A stretch of DNA of 64,000 bases from Sinorhizobium americanum (GCF_001651855.1 NZ_LNQC01000047.1:62001-126000); one strand, 5' to 3'. Positions 30,534-39,539 are shown, counted from the stretch's first letter. Numbers and translations: made by a program. Notes: generated by a model from the letters alone, not told the origin.

Positions 30534-32042
30534 ATGAAGAGCAAAGCAGTGTCTCGATCCGTTTTTTTTGATCTCGCTAAACGTCCGCTCGGCGGCTTTG
30601 CAAAGGTGATAGGGCGGGTCGTCCTCGCTGGCGTCGTCGCCAGTTTGGCCCTCTCGACACCGGCATCCGCCAATCCGAAATATGCCGGCATCGTCGTCGA
30701 CGCGAAGACCGGCAAGGTGCTCTATGGGGAGGATGCGGACCAGCTGCGCTATCCTGCTTCGCTCACCAAGATGATGACGCTGTACCTGACCTTCGAGGCG
30801 CTCGAGGCCGGCCGGATCAGCAAATCCACCCCGGTCCCTTTCTCAAAGAAGGCCGCGGCGGAGCCGCCGTCGAAGCTCGGTGTCCGCGCCGGTAAGTCGA
30901 TCACCGTCGAACAGGCTGTCCTTTCGCTGGTGACGCGATCGGCCAACGACGCGGCGACGGCTCTTGGCGAGCTGCTCGGTGGATCGGAACAGCGCTTCGC
31001 CCGTATGATGACGAACAAGGCGCGCGCCCTCGGCATGACGCGGACGACCTATCGCAACGCCAATGGCCTACCGAATGCGGAACAGAAGACCACCGCACGC
31101 GATCAGGCCCGGCTCGGTCTCGCCCTGCGCCAGCATTTCCCACAATACTACGATTACTTTTCGACCCGTAGCTTCCGCTTCGGCAAGCAGACGATCGGCA
31201 ACCACAATCGCCTCCTCGGCAATGTACGCGGCGTCGACGGCATCAAGACCGGCTACACGCGTGCTTCCGGTTTTAATCTGGTGACCTCCGCCCAAGTCGA
31301 TGGTCGCAGCATCGTCGCCGTGGTGATGGGCGGAACCTCCGGCGGCTCCCGCGACGCACAGATGCGCAAGCTGGTCGCCAAGTACATGCCGACCGCCTCG
31401 CGTCGCGGCAACGGCAACCTGATCGCCGAAGCGCCGGCCGCACCGGTCGACACCGTTACGGAAACGGCCGTCGCCGAGGCCGAAGTGCAAGCCGTCGCTG
31501 CAGCCGCATCCGTCGCCGCCGCTTCGGACCTGCCGAACACCGGTCCGGTACCGGATTTCCGTTACGGTAGCGAAAGCGCCGGCAGCGTCGAAATGGCCTA
31601 TGCAGCCGAAAAGCCCGCTTCCGACAATCCGGTCCTGGCTGCCAAGGCTGCGCCGAACACGCTCGATGCCCAAAGCGCCAAGCTCACCCGCCAGGCCGCC
31701 GTCTCGGCCGACGTCGATACGCAGATCACCAATTCGGTCGCCAAGGCAGAGGCTTCGGCCGGCGCCGAGGCAAGGATGCAAGCCGACATACAGCCGCAAG
31801 GCTGGGTCATTCAGATCGGTGCCACGGCCGACAAGGCACAAGCCATGACCCTCCTTGGCAATGCCAAGGAAAAAGGCGGCAAGGTGCTGCGGGATGCAAC
31901 ACCGTTCACCATCGCATTCGGCGATGGTTCGGCACAGGTCTACCGGGCACGCTTCGGCGGTTTCGATGACCAGAACAAGGCGGTCAACGCCTGCAAGATC
32001 TTGAAGAAAAAGGGCTTCGCCTGCTGGGCCAGCCAGCAGTGA
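30534..32042 (+). CDS. D-alanyl-D-alanine carboxypeptidase with C-terminal SPOR domain
   Basis: This penicillin-binding protein trims the terminal D-Ala of peptidoglycan stem peptides. The 502-residue product has a signal or membrane anchor (residues 24-46), the active site Ser76-x-x-Lys79 (PASLTKMM), Ser136-Ala-Asn138 and Lys238-Thr-Gly240 (GIKTGYT), then a long Ala/Val/Glu-rich linker (residues 300-415) and a SPOR domain (GWVIQIGATADKAQAMTLLGNA, ending GFACWASQQ). SPOR domains bind denuded glycan at the division septum, so it probably acts there. A GC-rich hairpin follows the stop codon. Confidence 0.95.
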   Translation: MKSKAVSRSVFFDLAKRPLGGFAKVIGRVVLAGVVASLALSTPASANPKYAGIVVDAKTGKVLYGEDADQLRYPASLTKMMTLYLTFEALEAGRISKSTPVPFSKKAAAEPPSKLGVRAGKSITVEQAVLSLVTRSANDAATALGELLGGSEQRFARMMTNKARALGMTRTTYRNANGLPNAEQKTTARDQARLGLALRQHFPQYYDYFSTRSFRFGKQTIGNHNRLLGNVRGVDGIKTGYTRASGFNLVTSAQVDGRSIVAVVMGGTSGGSRDAQMRKLVAKYMPTASRRGNGNLIAEAPAAPVDTVTETAVAEAEVQAVAAAASVAAASDLPNTGPVPDFRYGSESAGSVEMAYAAEKPASDNPVLAAKAAPNTLDAQSAKLTRQAAVSADVDTQITNSVAKAEASAGAEARMQADIQPQGWVIQIGATADKAQAMTLLGNAKEKGGKVLRDATPFTIAFGDGSAQVYRARFGGFDDQNKAVNACKILKKKGFACWASQQ

Positions 32043-32049
32043 CAGACAC

Positions 32050-32069
32050 GGCCGGATGTTTTTCCGGCC
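32050..32069 (+). terminator. Hairpin after the carboxypeptidase gene
   Basis: GGCCGG (32050-32055) pairs with CCGGCC (32064-32069) around a T-rich loop, 8 bp past the stop codon. There is no T-run after it, so terminator activity is only probable. Confidence 0.4.
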
Positions 32070-32109
32070 CGTTCTCCTCGGAAATTGTTTTAGCGTAACG
32101 AGGTTTGTC

Positions 32110-32379
32110 ATGGCAGTGAACGAGAATGTCCCCGGGATCATTGCGATACCGGGAAGGAAGGGAAAGCCCTCGCGCATGGGCCTGCATCCGCTGCATGAGG
32201 CGGCCATGCGCATAGCCGACGCCGGTCTCAACCGCTCCAAAGGGAAAACGCGCGATCTGGTGGCCATGCTGCTGACGCATGGCGCCCGCGCCTGGCGCTC
32301 GACCCAACCGCGTGCGGGAATACACCTACACGTCACTGCAGCCGGTTGCCAGCATCCCTTGAGACTCCGGATCGGCTGA
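32110..32379 (+). CDS. Small hypothetical protein
   Basis: The 89-residue frame (MAVNENVPGIIAIPGRKGKP) starts 67 bp after the carboxypeptidase gene with a modest ribosome-binding site (ACGAGG). It contains a plausible helix (LHEAAMRIADAGLNRSKGKTRDLVAMLL). I do not recognise a family and it could be chance; the opposite strand is also open here. It is convergent with DUF1489. Confidence 0.35.
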   Translation: MAVNENVPGIIAIPGRKGKPSRMGLHPLHEAAMRIADAGLNRSKGKTRDLVAMLLTHGARAWRSTQPRAGIHLHVTAAGCQHPLRLRIG

Positions 32380-32411
32380 CACGAAGAGTGCATTGTTTGC
32401 GGCGCGGCCCG

Positions 32412-32849
32412 TTACAAGAGGCCGAGTTCCGCCAACTCACGGCGCAGTTCCAGCGGCATTTCGCCGCCGTCGGAGGAAAGCGACGCCAGATCGCGCGGCG
32501 CCTCTTTCTGCTCCAGATACCGCCAACCTTGGAAAGCGCGGCGCGGCTGAAGCTCGGTTTCGACCACTTGCGGCCCCAGGATAAGATTGCACCGGCCAAT
32601 GCCTTCGCCGTCGGTGAAGGTCTCGATGCCGATCAGCGGCTGGCGTGCCTGTACATATCCCTTGATCACCCAATAGAGCGAACCGCCCGCGAGAATATCC
32701 TCGGTGCGCTTCGGCACCATCCGGGTCGTGTGAAAGGAGTGCGGCTCCAGCCCGGCCGCGACAGCCGCCAAGGCCTTGCGGGCGACCCACTCGCGCAAGT
32801 CTTCGACGGATTCTGCGCCGACGCAGAGCTTTATGAGATGCAAAGCCAT
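32412..32849 (-). CDS. DUF1489 family protein
   Basis: The 145-residue product matches DUF1489 of alphaproteobacteria along its full length: MALHLIKLCVGAESVEDLREWV, THTR-like segment HTTRMVPKRTEDILAGGSLYWVIKG, ETFTDGEGIGRCNLILGP and AFQGWRYLEQKEAPRDL. The family has no established function; its name-giving pattern (R, W and Cys positions) suggests an RNA- or nucleotide-related fold but this is only a guess. It lies 76 bp downstream of sdaA on the same strand. Confidence 0.9.
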   Translation of the reverse strand: MALHLIKLCVGAESVEDLREWVARKALAAVAAGLEPHSFHTTRMVPKRTEDILAGGSLYWVIKGYVQARQPLIGIETFTDGEGIGRCNLILGPQVVETELQPRRAFQGWRYLEQKEAPRDLASLSSDGGEMPLELRRELAELGLL

Positions 32850-32925
32850 GGCAATGCTTGAACACCCGTCCGCCGCCTATGGTCAAGCGGATTGACCCGG
32901 TTCGTCCACAAAAGACGATTCGGCA

Positions 32926-34326
32926 TCAGCACTCGACGACGTTGACCGCAAGACCGCCGGTTGAGGTTTCCTTGTACTTGTCGTTCATATCGACGCCGGT
33001 CTGCCGCATCGTCTCGATGCAGGCGTCGAGCGGCACAAAATGCTTGCCGTCGCCCTTGAGCGCAAGCGACGCGGCGGTCACCGCCTTCACCGCGCCGAGC
33101 GCATTGCGCTCGATGCACGGCACCTGAACGAGGCCGGCGACCGGATCGCAGGTCATGCCGAGATGGTGCTCCAACGCAATCTCGGCCGCATTCTCGACCT
33201 GCTCCGGCGTGCCGCCCATCACGGCTGCGAGGCCCGCCGCCGCCATGGCGGAAGCCGACCCGACCTCGCCTTGACAGCCGACCTCGGCACCGGAGATCGA
33301 GGCGTTGTGCTTGATGATGCCGCCGACAGCGGCGGCCGTCAGCAGGTAGTCGCGAATACCCTCCTGGTCGGCATCCTCATGGAAATGCAGGTAATAGCGG
33401 ATGGTCGCCGGCACGACACCGGCCGCACCATTCGTCGGCGAGGTGACCACCCGGCCGCCGGCGGCATTCTCCTCGTTGACGGCCATTGCATAGACGCTCA
33501 GCCAATCATTGGCGAGCAGCGGATTGGTCTTGTTGGAGCGCCATTCCTCCTGCAATTTGTCATGAATTGCCCGGGCCCGCCGGCGGACCTTCAGGCCCCC
33601 CGGCATGATCCCTTCCTGACTGAGGCCGCGATCGATGCAGGCGCCCATAGCCGACCAGATGCGGTCGAGGCCGGCATCAAGTTCGTCCCGCGACATCGAA
33701 CATTCCTCGTTTGCCCGCTTCATCTGGGCAATCGTCAATCCGGAGCGCGCCGCCATATCGAGCATCTGCTGGGCAGTCGCGAAGGGATACGGGATTTTGG
33801 TACCGGTTGACTTATTCTTGGTCGCTCGCATCGCTTCGAGCTCCGTGTCGGTGACCACGAAACCGCCGCCGATCGAATAATAGATCCGCTTCAACAACAG
33901 CCGGTCGTCGCGGTCGAAGGCGGAAATGGACATGCCATTGGCGTGCCCCGGCAGCGGCACTTTCTTGTCGAAAACCAGATCGGTCTTCGGCTGAAACACA
34001 TAGGAGGGATGGCCGGGGGGCGTGATGCGGCCCGTCCGCTCTACCTCATCGATGATGGCGTCCATCCGGTCGGGGTCGACCAGATCAGGCCGCTCGCCCA
34101 TCAGCCCCAGGATCACCGCCCTCCCCGTCCCGTGGCCGATCCCCGTATGGGCCAGGGAACCGTGCAAGCTGACCTTGATCGCGGCGACGGCGGCATGCGA
34201 CGGCCGCGGCCATTCGTCCGACAGCAAAAGATCGAGGAAACGGTTCGCCGCCGACATCGGCCCCATCGTATGGGAGCTCGAGGGACCGATACCGATCTTG
34301 AAAACATCGAAGACGGAAAGAAACAT
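32926..34326 (-). CDS. sdaA: L-serine ammonia-lyase (iron-sulfur type)
   Basis: It deaminates L-serine to pyruvate and ammonia. The 466-residue single-chain product has the beta domain at the N-terminus ([43 protein letters not shown]) and the alpha domain at the C-terminus ([58 protein letters not shown]). The cysteines in those alpha-domain blocks are expected to bind a 4Fe-4S cluster. Length and order match the single-chain proteobacterial SdaA. The 258-bp gap upstream, shared with the divergent DUF599 gene, should hold both promoters. Confidence 0.97.
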   Translation of the reverse strand: MFLSVFDVFKIGIGPSSSHTMGPMSAANRFLDLLLSDEWPRPSHAAVAAIKVSLHGSLAHTGIGHGTGRAVILGLMGERPDLVDPDRMDAIIDEVERTGRITPPGHPSYVFQPKTDLVFDKKVPLPGHANGMSISAFDRDDRLLLKRIYYSIGGGFVVTDTELEAMRATKNKSTGTKIPYPFATAQQMLDMAARSGLTIAQMKRANEECSMSRDELDAGLDRIWSAMGACIDRGLSQEGIMPGGLKVRRRARAIHDKLQEEWRSNKTNPLLANDWLSVYAMAVNEENAAGGRVVTSPTNGAAGVVPATIRYYLHFHEDADQEGIRDYLLTAAAVGGIIKHNASISGAEVGCQGEVGSASAMAAAGLAAVMGGTPEQVENAAEIALEHHLGMTCDPVAGLVQVPCIERNALGAVKAVTAASLALKGDGKHFVPLDACIETMRQTGVDMNDKYKETSTGGLAVNVVEC

Positions 34327-34584
34327 GAAATTGCCTGCCCCAGCGCCTGACAGAGCACCCCGCCTGTGCGGACCAGAACCCTGTATCGATTGGATCGGTG
34401 CCGTCTCGAATCTTTCCGAACGCGGCCCGATCGTCCTTATATATAGGGTGAAAGCCTAAGCGATCCTATGCCAATCGGTCAGGCGACCGACCGACATCGG
34501 ATTTTGCCCGTGCGACATCGCCCAGCCGGCTGAGTGCGGCGCAGCGATCTTGCATTTTCGAACGGCCATGCCAAAAAGACGTGC

Positions 34585-35274
34585 ATGACGATCGAAGATT
34601 ACATAGCGCTCTGCATCTTCCTGCTGCTGTGGGGCAGCTTCAATTGGGCGACCGATGGCCGACGCAATTTCAAGCGAATCAGCCTGACCCGCCTGATGAA
34701 CGAAAACAGGGCGCGGTGGATTCGCAACTCCCTCAATCGCGACCTGAAGATGATCGACACTCAGATCATCGCCGGCCTGCAGGCCGGCACCGCCTTCTTT
34801 GCCTCGACGACCATCTTCGCGCTCGGCGGCTGCTTTGCGTTGCTCGGGGCGACCGAACAGGTGCAGATGATCTTCAACGACCTGCCACAGGTTTTTCGCG
34901 GTGGCCGGGCGGGATTCGAGCTGAAGGTCGGCGGCCTGACGTGCCTCTTCGGTTATTCCTTCTTCAAGTTCGGCTGGTCCTACCGGCTGTTCAACTACTG
35001 CTCCATCCTGATGGGCGGCATTCCGATGACGGCCGACATGTCGCGCGACCGCCGAGTGGCAGAACAGGCGGCCGAGCGTGCCATCAGAATGAACATCCTC
35101 GCCGGCAAGCATTTCAATGCCGGGTTAAGGGCGATCTTCCTGTCGATCGGCTATCTCGGCTGGTTCATCAGCCCCTATGTCTTCATCGTGCTGACGTGCC
35201 TCGTGATTTTCGTGCTGACGCGCAGGCAGTTCTTCTCCGAAGCACGCGACGCCTTGCTCGCCGACACGCAGTAG
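34585..35274 (+). CDS. DUF599 family membrane protein
   Basis: The 229-residue protein has four probable membrane helices: residues 5-21 (YIALCIFLLLWGSFNW), 62-85 (GLQAGTAFFASTTIFALGGCFALLG), 113-130 and 185-212 (GYLGWFISPYVFIVLTCLVIFVLTRR). It matches DUF599 by NRARWIRNSLNRDLKMIDTQIIAGLQAGTAFF. No function is known. The frame is open to 34534, but homology and the ATG at 34585 (MTIEDYIAL) set the start. DUF1624 and an isoprenylcysteine methyltransferase homologue follow on the same strand. Confidence 0.85.
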   Translation: MTIEDYIALCIFLLLWGSFNWATDGRRNFKRISLTRLMNENRARWIRNSLNRDLKMIDTQIIAGLQAGTAFFASTTIFALGGCFALLGATEQVQMIFNDLPQVFRGGRAGFELKVGGLTCLFGYSFFKFGWSYRLFNYCSILMGGIPMTADMSRDRRVAEQAAERAIRMNILAGKHFNAGLRAIFLSIGYLGWFISPYVFIVLTCLVIFVLTRRQFFSEARDALLADTQ

Positions 35275-35406
35275 ACCGCCCTCACTCGCGCCCGCGAAGC
35301 GACGATCGACGCTGGACAAAGACGAGAATCGGTCTTCTTCTCAACAAGATCGCGACGAGTCTGCGATCTGCCGAACGCCTCCTTTTCTCAACGGAACGGC
35401 AACGCC

Positions 35407-36417
35407 ATGCCTGAGACTTCTGCGACGACCATCGAGGAAACACCGACCGAACAGCCGGCGGTGATGCGGAGGGGCCGAATTGATCTCCTCGACGCGCTGC
35501 GCGGGCTGGCGCTCGTCGCCATGGCGATCTACCACTTCACTTGGGATCTGGAATTCGTCGGCTATGTGGCGGCGGGCACGGCGGGCACGGGCGGCTGGAG
35601 GCTTTTTGCCAGGCTGATCGCCAGCAGCTTCCTGTTTCTCGCCGGTTACAGCCTGGTTCTCGGCCACAGTCCGAAATTCCGCGCGCGCCCGTTTCTTAAG
35701 CGTTTCGCCAAAATCGCCGGGGCGGCGGCGCTGATCAGCGTTGCCACCTTTTTCGCGATGCCCCAGTCCTTCATCTTTTTCGGCATTCTCCATGCGATCG
35801 CGGCGGCAAGCCTCGTGGGCATTCTTTTCCTGCGGCTCCCGGCGCCGGTCTCATTCCTCGCCGCGGCTGCCGCCTTCGCTGCGCCACTCTATCTGCGCTC
35901 GGCCTTCTTCGACACGCCGGCGCTCTGGTGGGTCGGGCTCTCCGAAACGATCCAGCGCTCCAATGATTACGTTCCGCTTCTGCCGTGGCTAGCCCCGTTT
36001 CTCCTCGGCCTCGGCGCGGCGAAGCTGTTCCACCCGATGCTCATCGGCCGGTGGCAGTCCGCGCGAAGCGACCAGGGGAAGCTGTGGATCAAGCCGCTCG
36101 CCTTCGCCGGGCGCCACAGTCTGGCCATATACCTCATCCACCAGCCGCTGCTCATCGGGCTCGTCTACGCCTTTTCTCTCGTCGTCCCCGCCCCCGTCCC
36201 GGATCCGGCACAGGCCTATCGGCTGAGCTGCGAGCAAGCCTGCAGCCGTGAGGAATCGGGCATCTCGTGCAGCGTCTTTTGCGGCTGCACGCTCGACCAG
36301 CTGAAGGAGCAGAACCTGTTCGAGGATCTAAACCAGGGGAAGATCGACTTGAGAACGGATGAACGCATTGCGCGAATCGCCACTCAATGCACAATGGAAG
36401 CGCAGTCGGGGGACTAG
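35407..36417 (+). CDS. DUF1624 (heparan-alpha-glucosaminide acetyltransferase-like) membrane protein
   Basis: The 336-residue protein is a polytopic membrane protein of the DUF1624/HGSNAT catalytic family: RRGRIDLLDALRGLALVAMAIYHFTWDL at the N-terminus, IFFGILHAIAAASLVGIL, and LAFAGRHSLAIYLIHQPLLIGLVYAF. Such proteins transfer acyl groups across a membrane onto sugars or lipids; the acceptor here is unknown. The last 75 residues after the final helix form a polar tail with five cysteines (LSCEQACSREESGISCSVFCGC), not usual for the family. The next gene starts 3 bp after its stop, so the two are co-transcribed. Confidence 0.88.
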   Translation: MPETSATTIEETPTEQPAVMRRGRIDLLDALRGLALVAMAIYHFTWDLEFVGYVAAGTAGTGGWRLFARLIASSFLFLAGYSLVLGHSPKFRARPFLKRFAKIAGAAALISVATFFAMPQSFIFFGILHAIAAASLVGILFLRLPAPVSFLAAAAAFAAPLYLRSAFFDTPALWWVGLSETIQRSNDYVPLLPWLAPFLLGLGAAKLFHPMLIGRWQSARSDQGKLWIKPLAFAGRHSLAIYLIHQPLLIGLVYAFSLVVPAPVPDPAQAYRLSCEQACSREESGISCSVFCGCTLDQLKEQNLFEDLNQGKIDLRTDERIARIATQCTMEAQSGD

Positions 36418-36420
36418 GAC

Positions 36421-36894
36421 ATGAACGCCTATCGTGCCAAGCCGCTGAATTTTCCATGGCCACCGCTGATTTACGGCGCGGCAGCCCTTGGCGCCGTGGC
36501 CATCGGCCACGTTTTTCCCATTCCAGTCGCCCACGGGCATGGCTGGCTTCCGTGGCTGGCGGGCTGCGCCCTGATCCTTCTTGCGGCCTTGCTCGACCTC
36601 TGGGCCATCAAGGCCCTTCTCGAACGTCACACCGCCGTGCTTCCCCACCGCTGTGCAACCTGCCTCGTGACCGGCGGACCTTTCCGCTTCACCCGCAATC
36701 CGATCTATCTCGGCTATACCTTCGCGATGGTCGGCCTGGGCCTGATCACCCTCAATCCCTGGTTTTTCGTGATGGGAATGGTAGCCGTCGCCCTGACGAC
36801 GCTGATCGCCGTACGCAATGAGGAGCGGCACCTGCTCTCGCGTTTCGGCTTCGAATTCGAACGCTATTGCCGACACACCACGCGGTGGATCTGA
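36421..36894 (+). CDS. Isoprenylcysteine carboxyl methyltransferase-like (PEMT/ICMT) membrane protein
   Basis: The 157-residue product has about four helices and the phospholipid/isoprenylcysteine methyltransferase signature GPFRFTRNPIYLGYTFAMVGLGL with the conserved Glu-rich end RNEERHLLSRFGFEFERYCRHT. It probably methylates a lipid or a membrane-linked substrate with S-adenosylmethionine. It is translated together with DUF1624 (3-bp gap), which suggests the two act on the same envelope lipid or sugar. Confidence 0.88.
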   Translation: MNAYRAKPLNFPWPPLIYGAAALGAVAIGHVFPIPVAHGHGWLPWLAGCALILLAALLDLWAIKALLERHTAVLPHRCATCLVTGGPFRFTRNPIYLGYTFAMVGLGLITLNPWFFVMGMVAVALTTLIAVRNEERHLLSRFGFEFERYCRHTTRWI

Positions 36895-36960
36895 ACGGCG
36901 GAACGACAAAAGGCGGCACGCGGCCACCTTTCGAAGATTGCGGATATTTCTACGCGTTTC

Positions 36961-37347
36961 CTATGTCCCGACTCCGATCTCGGCAAGGCGCGTGAGGCAG
37001 GATTCCTCGACATTGTCGAGTTCGGCGAGCGTATCGTCGATATCCTTGCGCTTTTGACGCAAGTCCTCGCGCTTCTCCTCGACACGCTTCATCAGGAGCT
37101 GCAATTGGCCCATCTCGCCCGGCGGGTCCTTGTAGATTTGAATGATCTCTCGGATTTCCGCGATCGTGAAGCCGATGCGCCGGCCTCGAAGGATTTCCTT
37201 GATCAGATGCCGGTCGGCTGGGCGAAACAGGCGCGTGCGTCCGCGGCGCTCCGGATGGATGAGGCCCTCATCCTCGTAGAAGCGCAGCGTGCGGGTGGAG
37301 ATACCGAATTCCCGCGTCAGTTCCGTAATGCTATAGTACTTGTTCAC
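36961..37347 (-). CDS. MerR family transcriptional regulator
   Basis: The 128-residue protein starts with a GTG codon and has the MerR helix-turn-helix (YYSITELTREFGISTRTLRFYEDEGLIHPERRGRTRLFR), a second HTH wing (RHLIKEILRGRRIGFTIAEIREII) and a coiled-coil dimer helix (LQLLMKRVEEKREDLRQKRKDI). It lacks a large effector domain. The YYSI start and IYKDPPGE segment recall the LiuR group that controls branched-chain acyl-CoA breakdown, but the neighbours give no support. A perfect inverted repeat sits 35 bp upstream and is its likely operator. Confidence 0.88.
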   Translation of the reverse strand: MNKYYSITELTREFGISTRTLRFYEDEGLIHPERRGRTRLFRPADRHLIKEILRGRRIGFTIAEIREIIQIYKDPPGEMGQLQLLMKRVEEKREDLRQKRKDIDDTLAELDNVEESCLTRLAEIGVGT

Positions 37348-37381
37348 GCCACCGTTCCATCAAATCACAGCCTCAATATCA

Positions 37382-37403
37382 TTGACTTTGACGTAAAAGT
37401 CAA
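37382..37403 (-). promoter_or_regulatory. Probable MerR-type operator
   Basis: TTGACTTT (37382-37389) and AAAGTCAA (37396-37403) form a perfect 8-bp inverted repeat around a 6-bp spacer (GACGTA). It lies 35 bp upstream of the MerR start, between mgtE and the regulator gene, and fits an autoregulatory site. Confidence 0.55.
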
Positions 37404-37413
37404 ACACGAGGGG

Positions 37414-38835
37414 TCATGTGACGTGGAACCACCAGGTGGCGATGCCGAGGAAGCTGAAGAAGCCGGTGATATCCGTGACGGCCGTCACGAAGACGGCGGA
37501 GGAGACCGCCGGGTCGGCACCGGATTTGTCGAGGAGCAGCGGGATCAGGATGCCGGCCAGCGCCGCGGCCATCATGTTGATCAACATCGCTGTTGCGATG
37601 ATGCCTCCAATATGGACGTCCTGAAACCAGAAGCCTGCCACAAGGCCGATGAAGCTGCCGAAGATCATGCCGTTCAACAGGCCGACGCCCGCCTCGCGGC
37701 GGATGATCCTGGGTGCGTTGTGGATGTCGAGGCCGCGCGTGGCGAGCGCCCGCACCGTCACCGTCATCGTCTGCGAGCCGGCATTGCCGCCCATGCCGGC
37801 GACGATCGGCATGAGAATCGCGAGTGCGACGATCTGCTGGATCGTGGCATCGAAGAGGCCGATCACGGACGCGGAGATGCAGGCGGTCATGGAATTGACG
37901 AACAGCCAGGGGACGCGCGAGCGGGACGCCTCCGCGACCGAGTCCGATAGTTCCTCGTCACCGACGCCGGAAAGGCGCAGCAGGTCCTCCTCGGCTTCCT
38001 CCTGGATGACGTCCACGACGTCGTCGATCGTCAGAACCCCGACCAGCCGTCCGTTGTCGTCGACGACGGCCGCCGACAGGAGGTCGTACTGCTCGAAAAG
38101 CTGGGCCGCCTCCTCCTGGTCCATTTCGGCCGGGACCGAGTGACTGGTGTCGCGCATGATGGCATCGATCTTCACCGATCGCTTGGTGCGCAACACCCGG
38201 TCCAGATCGACGGTGCCGAGCAGCTTGAAGGTCGGGTCGATCACGAAGATCTGCGTAAAACTCTCGGGCAGATCGTCGTCCTCGCGCATGTAGTCGATGG
38301 TCTGGCCAACCGTCCAAAAGGGCGGCACGGCCACGAATTCGGTCTGCATGCGGCGGCCGGCGGTGCTTTCCGGATAGTCGAGCGAACGCCGCAAACGGAC
38401 GCGCTCGGTGAAGGGCAGCTTGGCAAGGATCTCCTCCTGATCCTCCTGATCGAGATCCTCGAGGATGTAGACCGCGTCGTCGGAATCCATCTCGCCGATC
38501 GCTTCAGCGATCTGCTCGTTCGGCAGGTGCTCGACGATATCTAGGCGGATCGCCTCATCGACCTCGGTCAGCGCGGCAAGGTCGAACTCCTTTCCGAGCA
38601 AGGAAACAAGCGCCAGGCGCTGTTCCGGCTGGATCGCCTCGAGCAGATCGCCCAATTCGGACGCGTGAAGGCCGGCGACGTGCTTGCGGAGATAGATCGT
38701 GTCGCGATCAGCGATCGCGGCACCGACATGCATCAGGAAATCCGAACGGACCGAACCGTCGTCGGCATAGATGTCCGAACCCTCAAAGGCAGCGAGTTCT
38801 TCAGAACCGCGGTCGTCGTCGCCTGTATCGCTCAT
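37414..38835 (-). CDS. mgtE: Magnesium transporter MgtE
   Basis: MgtE is a homodimeric inner-membrane magnesium channel gated by cytoplasmic magnesium. The 473-residue product shows the N-terminal helical domain (ASELGDLLEAIQPEQRLALVSLL, VDEAIRLDIVEHLPNEQIAEAI), two CBS domains (residues 155-285, TEFVAVPPFWTVGQTIDYMR, RLVGVLTIDDVVDVIQEEAEED) and five membrane helices with the channel segment MPIVAGMGGNAGSQTMTVTVRAL. The MerR gene lies downstream on the same strand. I see no recognisable Mg-sensing leader in the 212 bp upstream. Confidence 0.96.
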   Translation of the reverse strand: MSDTGDDDRGSEELAAFEGSDIYADDGSVRSDFLMHVGAAIADRDTIYLRKHVAGLHASELGDLLEAIQPEQRLALVSLLGKEFDLAALTEVDEAIRLDIVEHLPNEQIAEAIGEMDSDDAVYILEDLDQEDQEEILAKLPFTERVRLRRSLDYPESTAGRRMQTEFVAVPPFWTVGQTIDYMREDDDLPESFTQIFVIDPTFKLLGTVDLDRVLRTKRSVKIDAIMRDTSHSVPAEMDQEEAAQLFEQYDLLSAAVVDDNGRLVGVLTIDDVVDVIQEEAEEDLLRLSGVGDEELSDSVAEASRSRVPWLFVNSMTACISASVIGLFDATIQQIVALAILMPIVAGMGGNAGSQTMTVTVRALATRGLDIHNAPRIIRREAGVGLLNGMIFGSFIGLVAGFWFQDVHIGGIIATAMLINMMAAALAGILIPLLLDKSGADPAVSSAVFVTAVTDITGFFSFLGIATWWFHVT

Positions 38836-39047
38836 GGACCCGCCTCCAGAAGTACACGCCGCCTGAACCTGCGCTATAAGCAGCCCATTGCCCTGCTAGC
38901 GCAAAGCTCCGCCAAGGTCCACATGTCGACGCGGGGCCGCGGACCTTTTCTCCAAGCTGTTGCAAATGCACATGAAAAAAGTGAAACGAGTAAGGCTGCC
39001 GGCTCCGACGCACAACGAGGCAGTCATTCACGCAAGAGAGCATCCGC

Positions 39048-39539
39048 ATGGCACTTCGACCTATCATCCGGTTTCCACATCCGACGCTCGGGATCAGCGC
39101 CGAAATCGTCACCCGTTTCGACGATGACCTTCGCGCCCTCGTCGACGATCTCACCGAGACGATGCGCGCGGCTCCCGGAATCGGCATCACCGCCCCGCAT
39201 ATCGGCGTCCTCAAACGGGTGACGGTGATCGAGCTGGACCGCCAGACGGGTCCGCGTTGCTTCGTCAATCCTGAGATCGTCTGGCACTCGGAAGTCACGG
39301 CGCGCCACAGCGAGGGCAGCGTTTCGATGCCCGGCATTTCCGAGGACGTGGAGCGGCCGATGGGCGTTCGCGTCCGTTACCAGACGATGGCGGGCGAGAC
39401 GCGCGAGGAGGAGGCCAGCGGATTGATGGCCGTCTGCCTGCAGCACGAGATCGACCAGCTCGACGGCATCTTCTGGCTCCGTCGGCTGTCGAGACTGAAG
39501 CGGGATCGCGCGGTGAAGCGGTTCGAGAAACTGCGCTGA
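39048..39539 (+). CDS. Peptide deformylase homologue lacking metal ligands
   Basis: The 163-residue product is collinear with peptide deformylases, but its three active-site motifs are changed. Motif 1 reads GIGITAPHI (usual GxGxAAxQ). Motif 2 reads EGSVS, so Ser91 replaces the metal-binding Cys. Motif 3 reads HEIDQ, so Gln137 replaces the second metal His; H133 and E134 remain. It therefore should not bind the usual Fe or Zn centre and is unlikely to be the housekeeping deformylase, which must be elsewhere. It may be a regulator, a chaperone for nascent chains or a decayed paralogue. Confidence 0.88.
   Translation: MALRPIIRFPHPTLGISAEIVTRFDDDLRALVDDLTETMRAAPGIGITAPHIGVLKRVTVIELDRQTGPRCFVNPEIVWHSEVTARHSEGSVSMPGISEDVERPMGVRVRYQTMAGETREEEASGLMAVCLQHEIDQLDGIFWLRRLSRLKRDRAVKRFEKLR

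Noticed and set aside
31068-32393. 441-residue frame opposite the carboxypeptidase gene
   Set aside because: It mirrors the SPOR-carboxypeptidase gene, which has full catalytic motifs on the plus strand.
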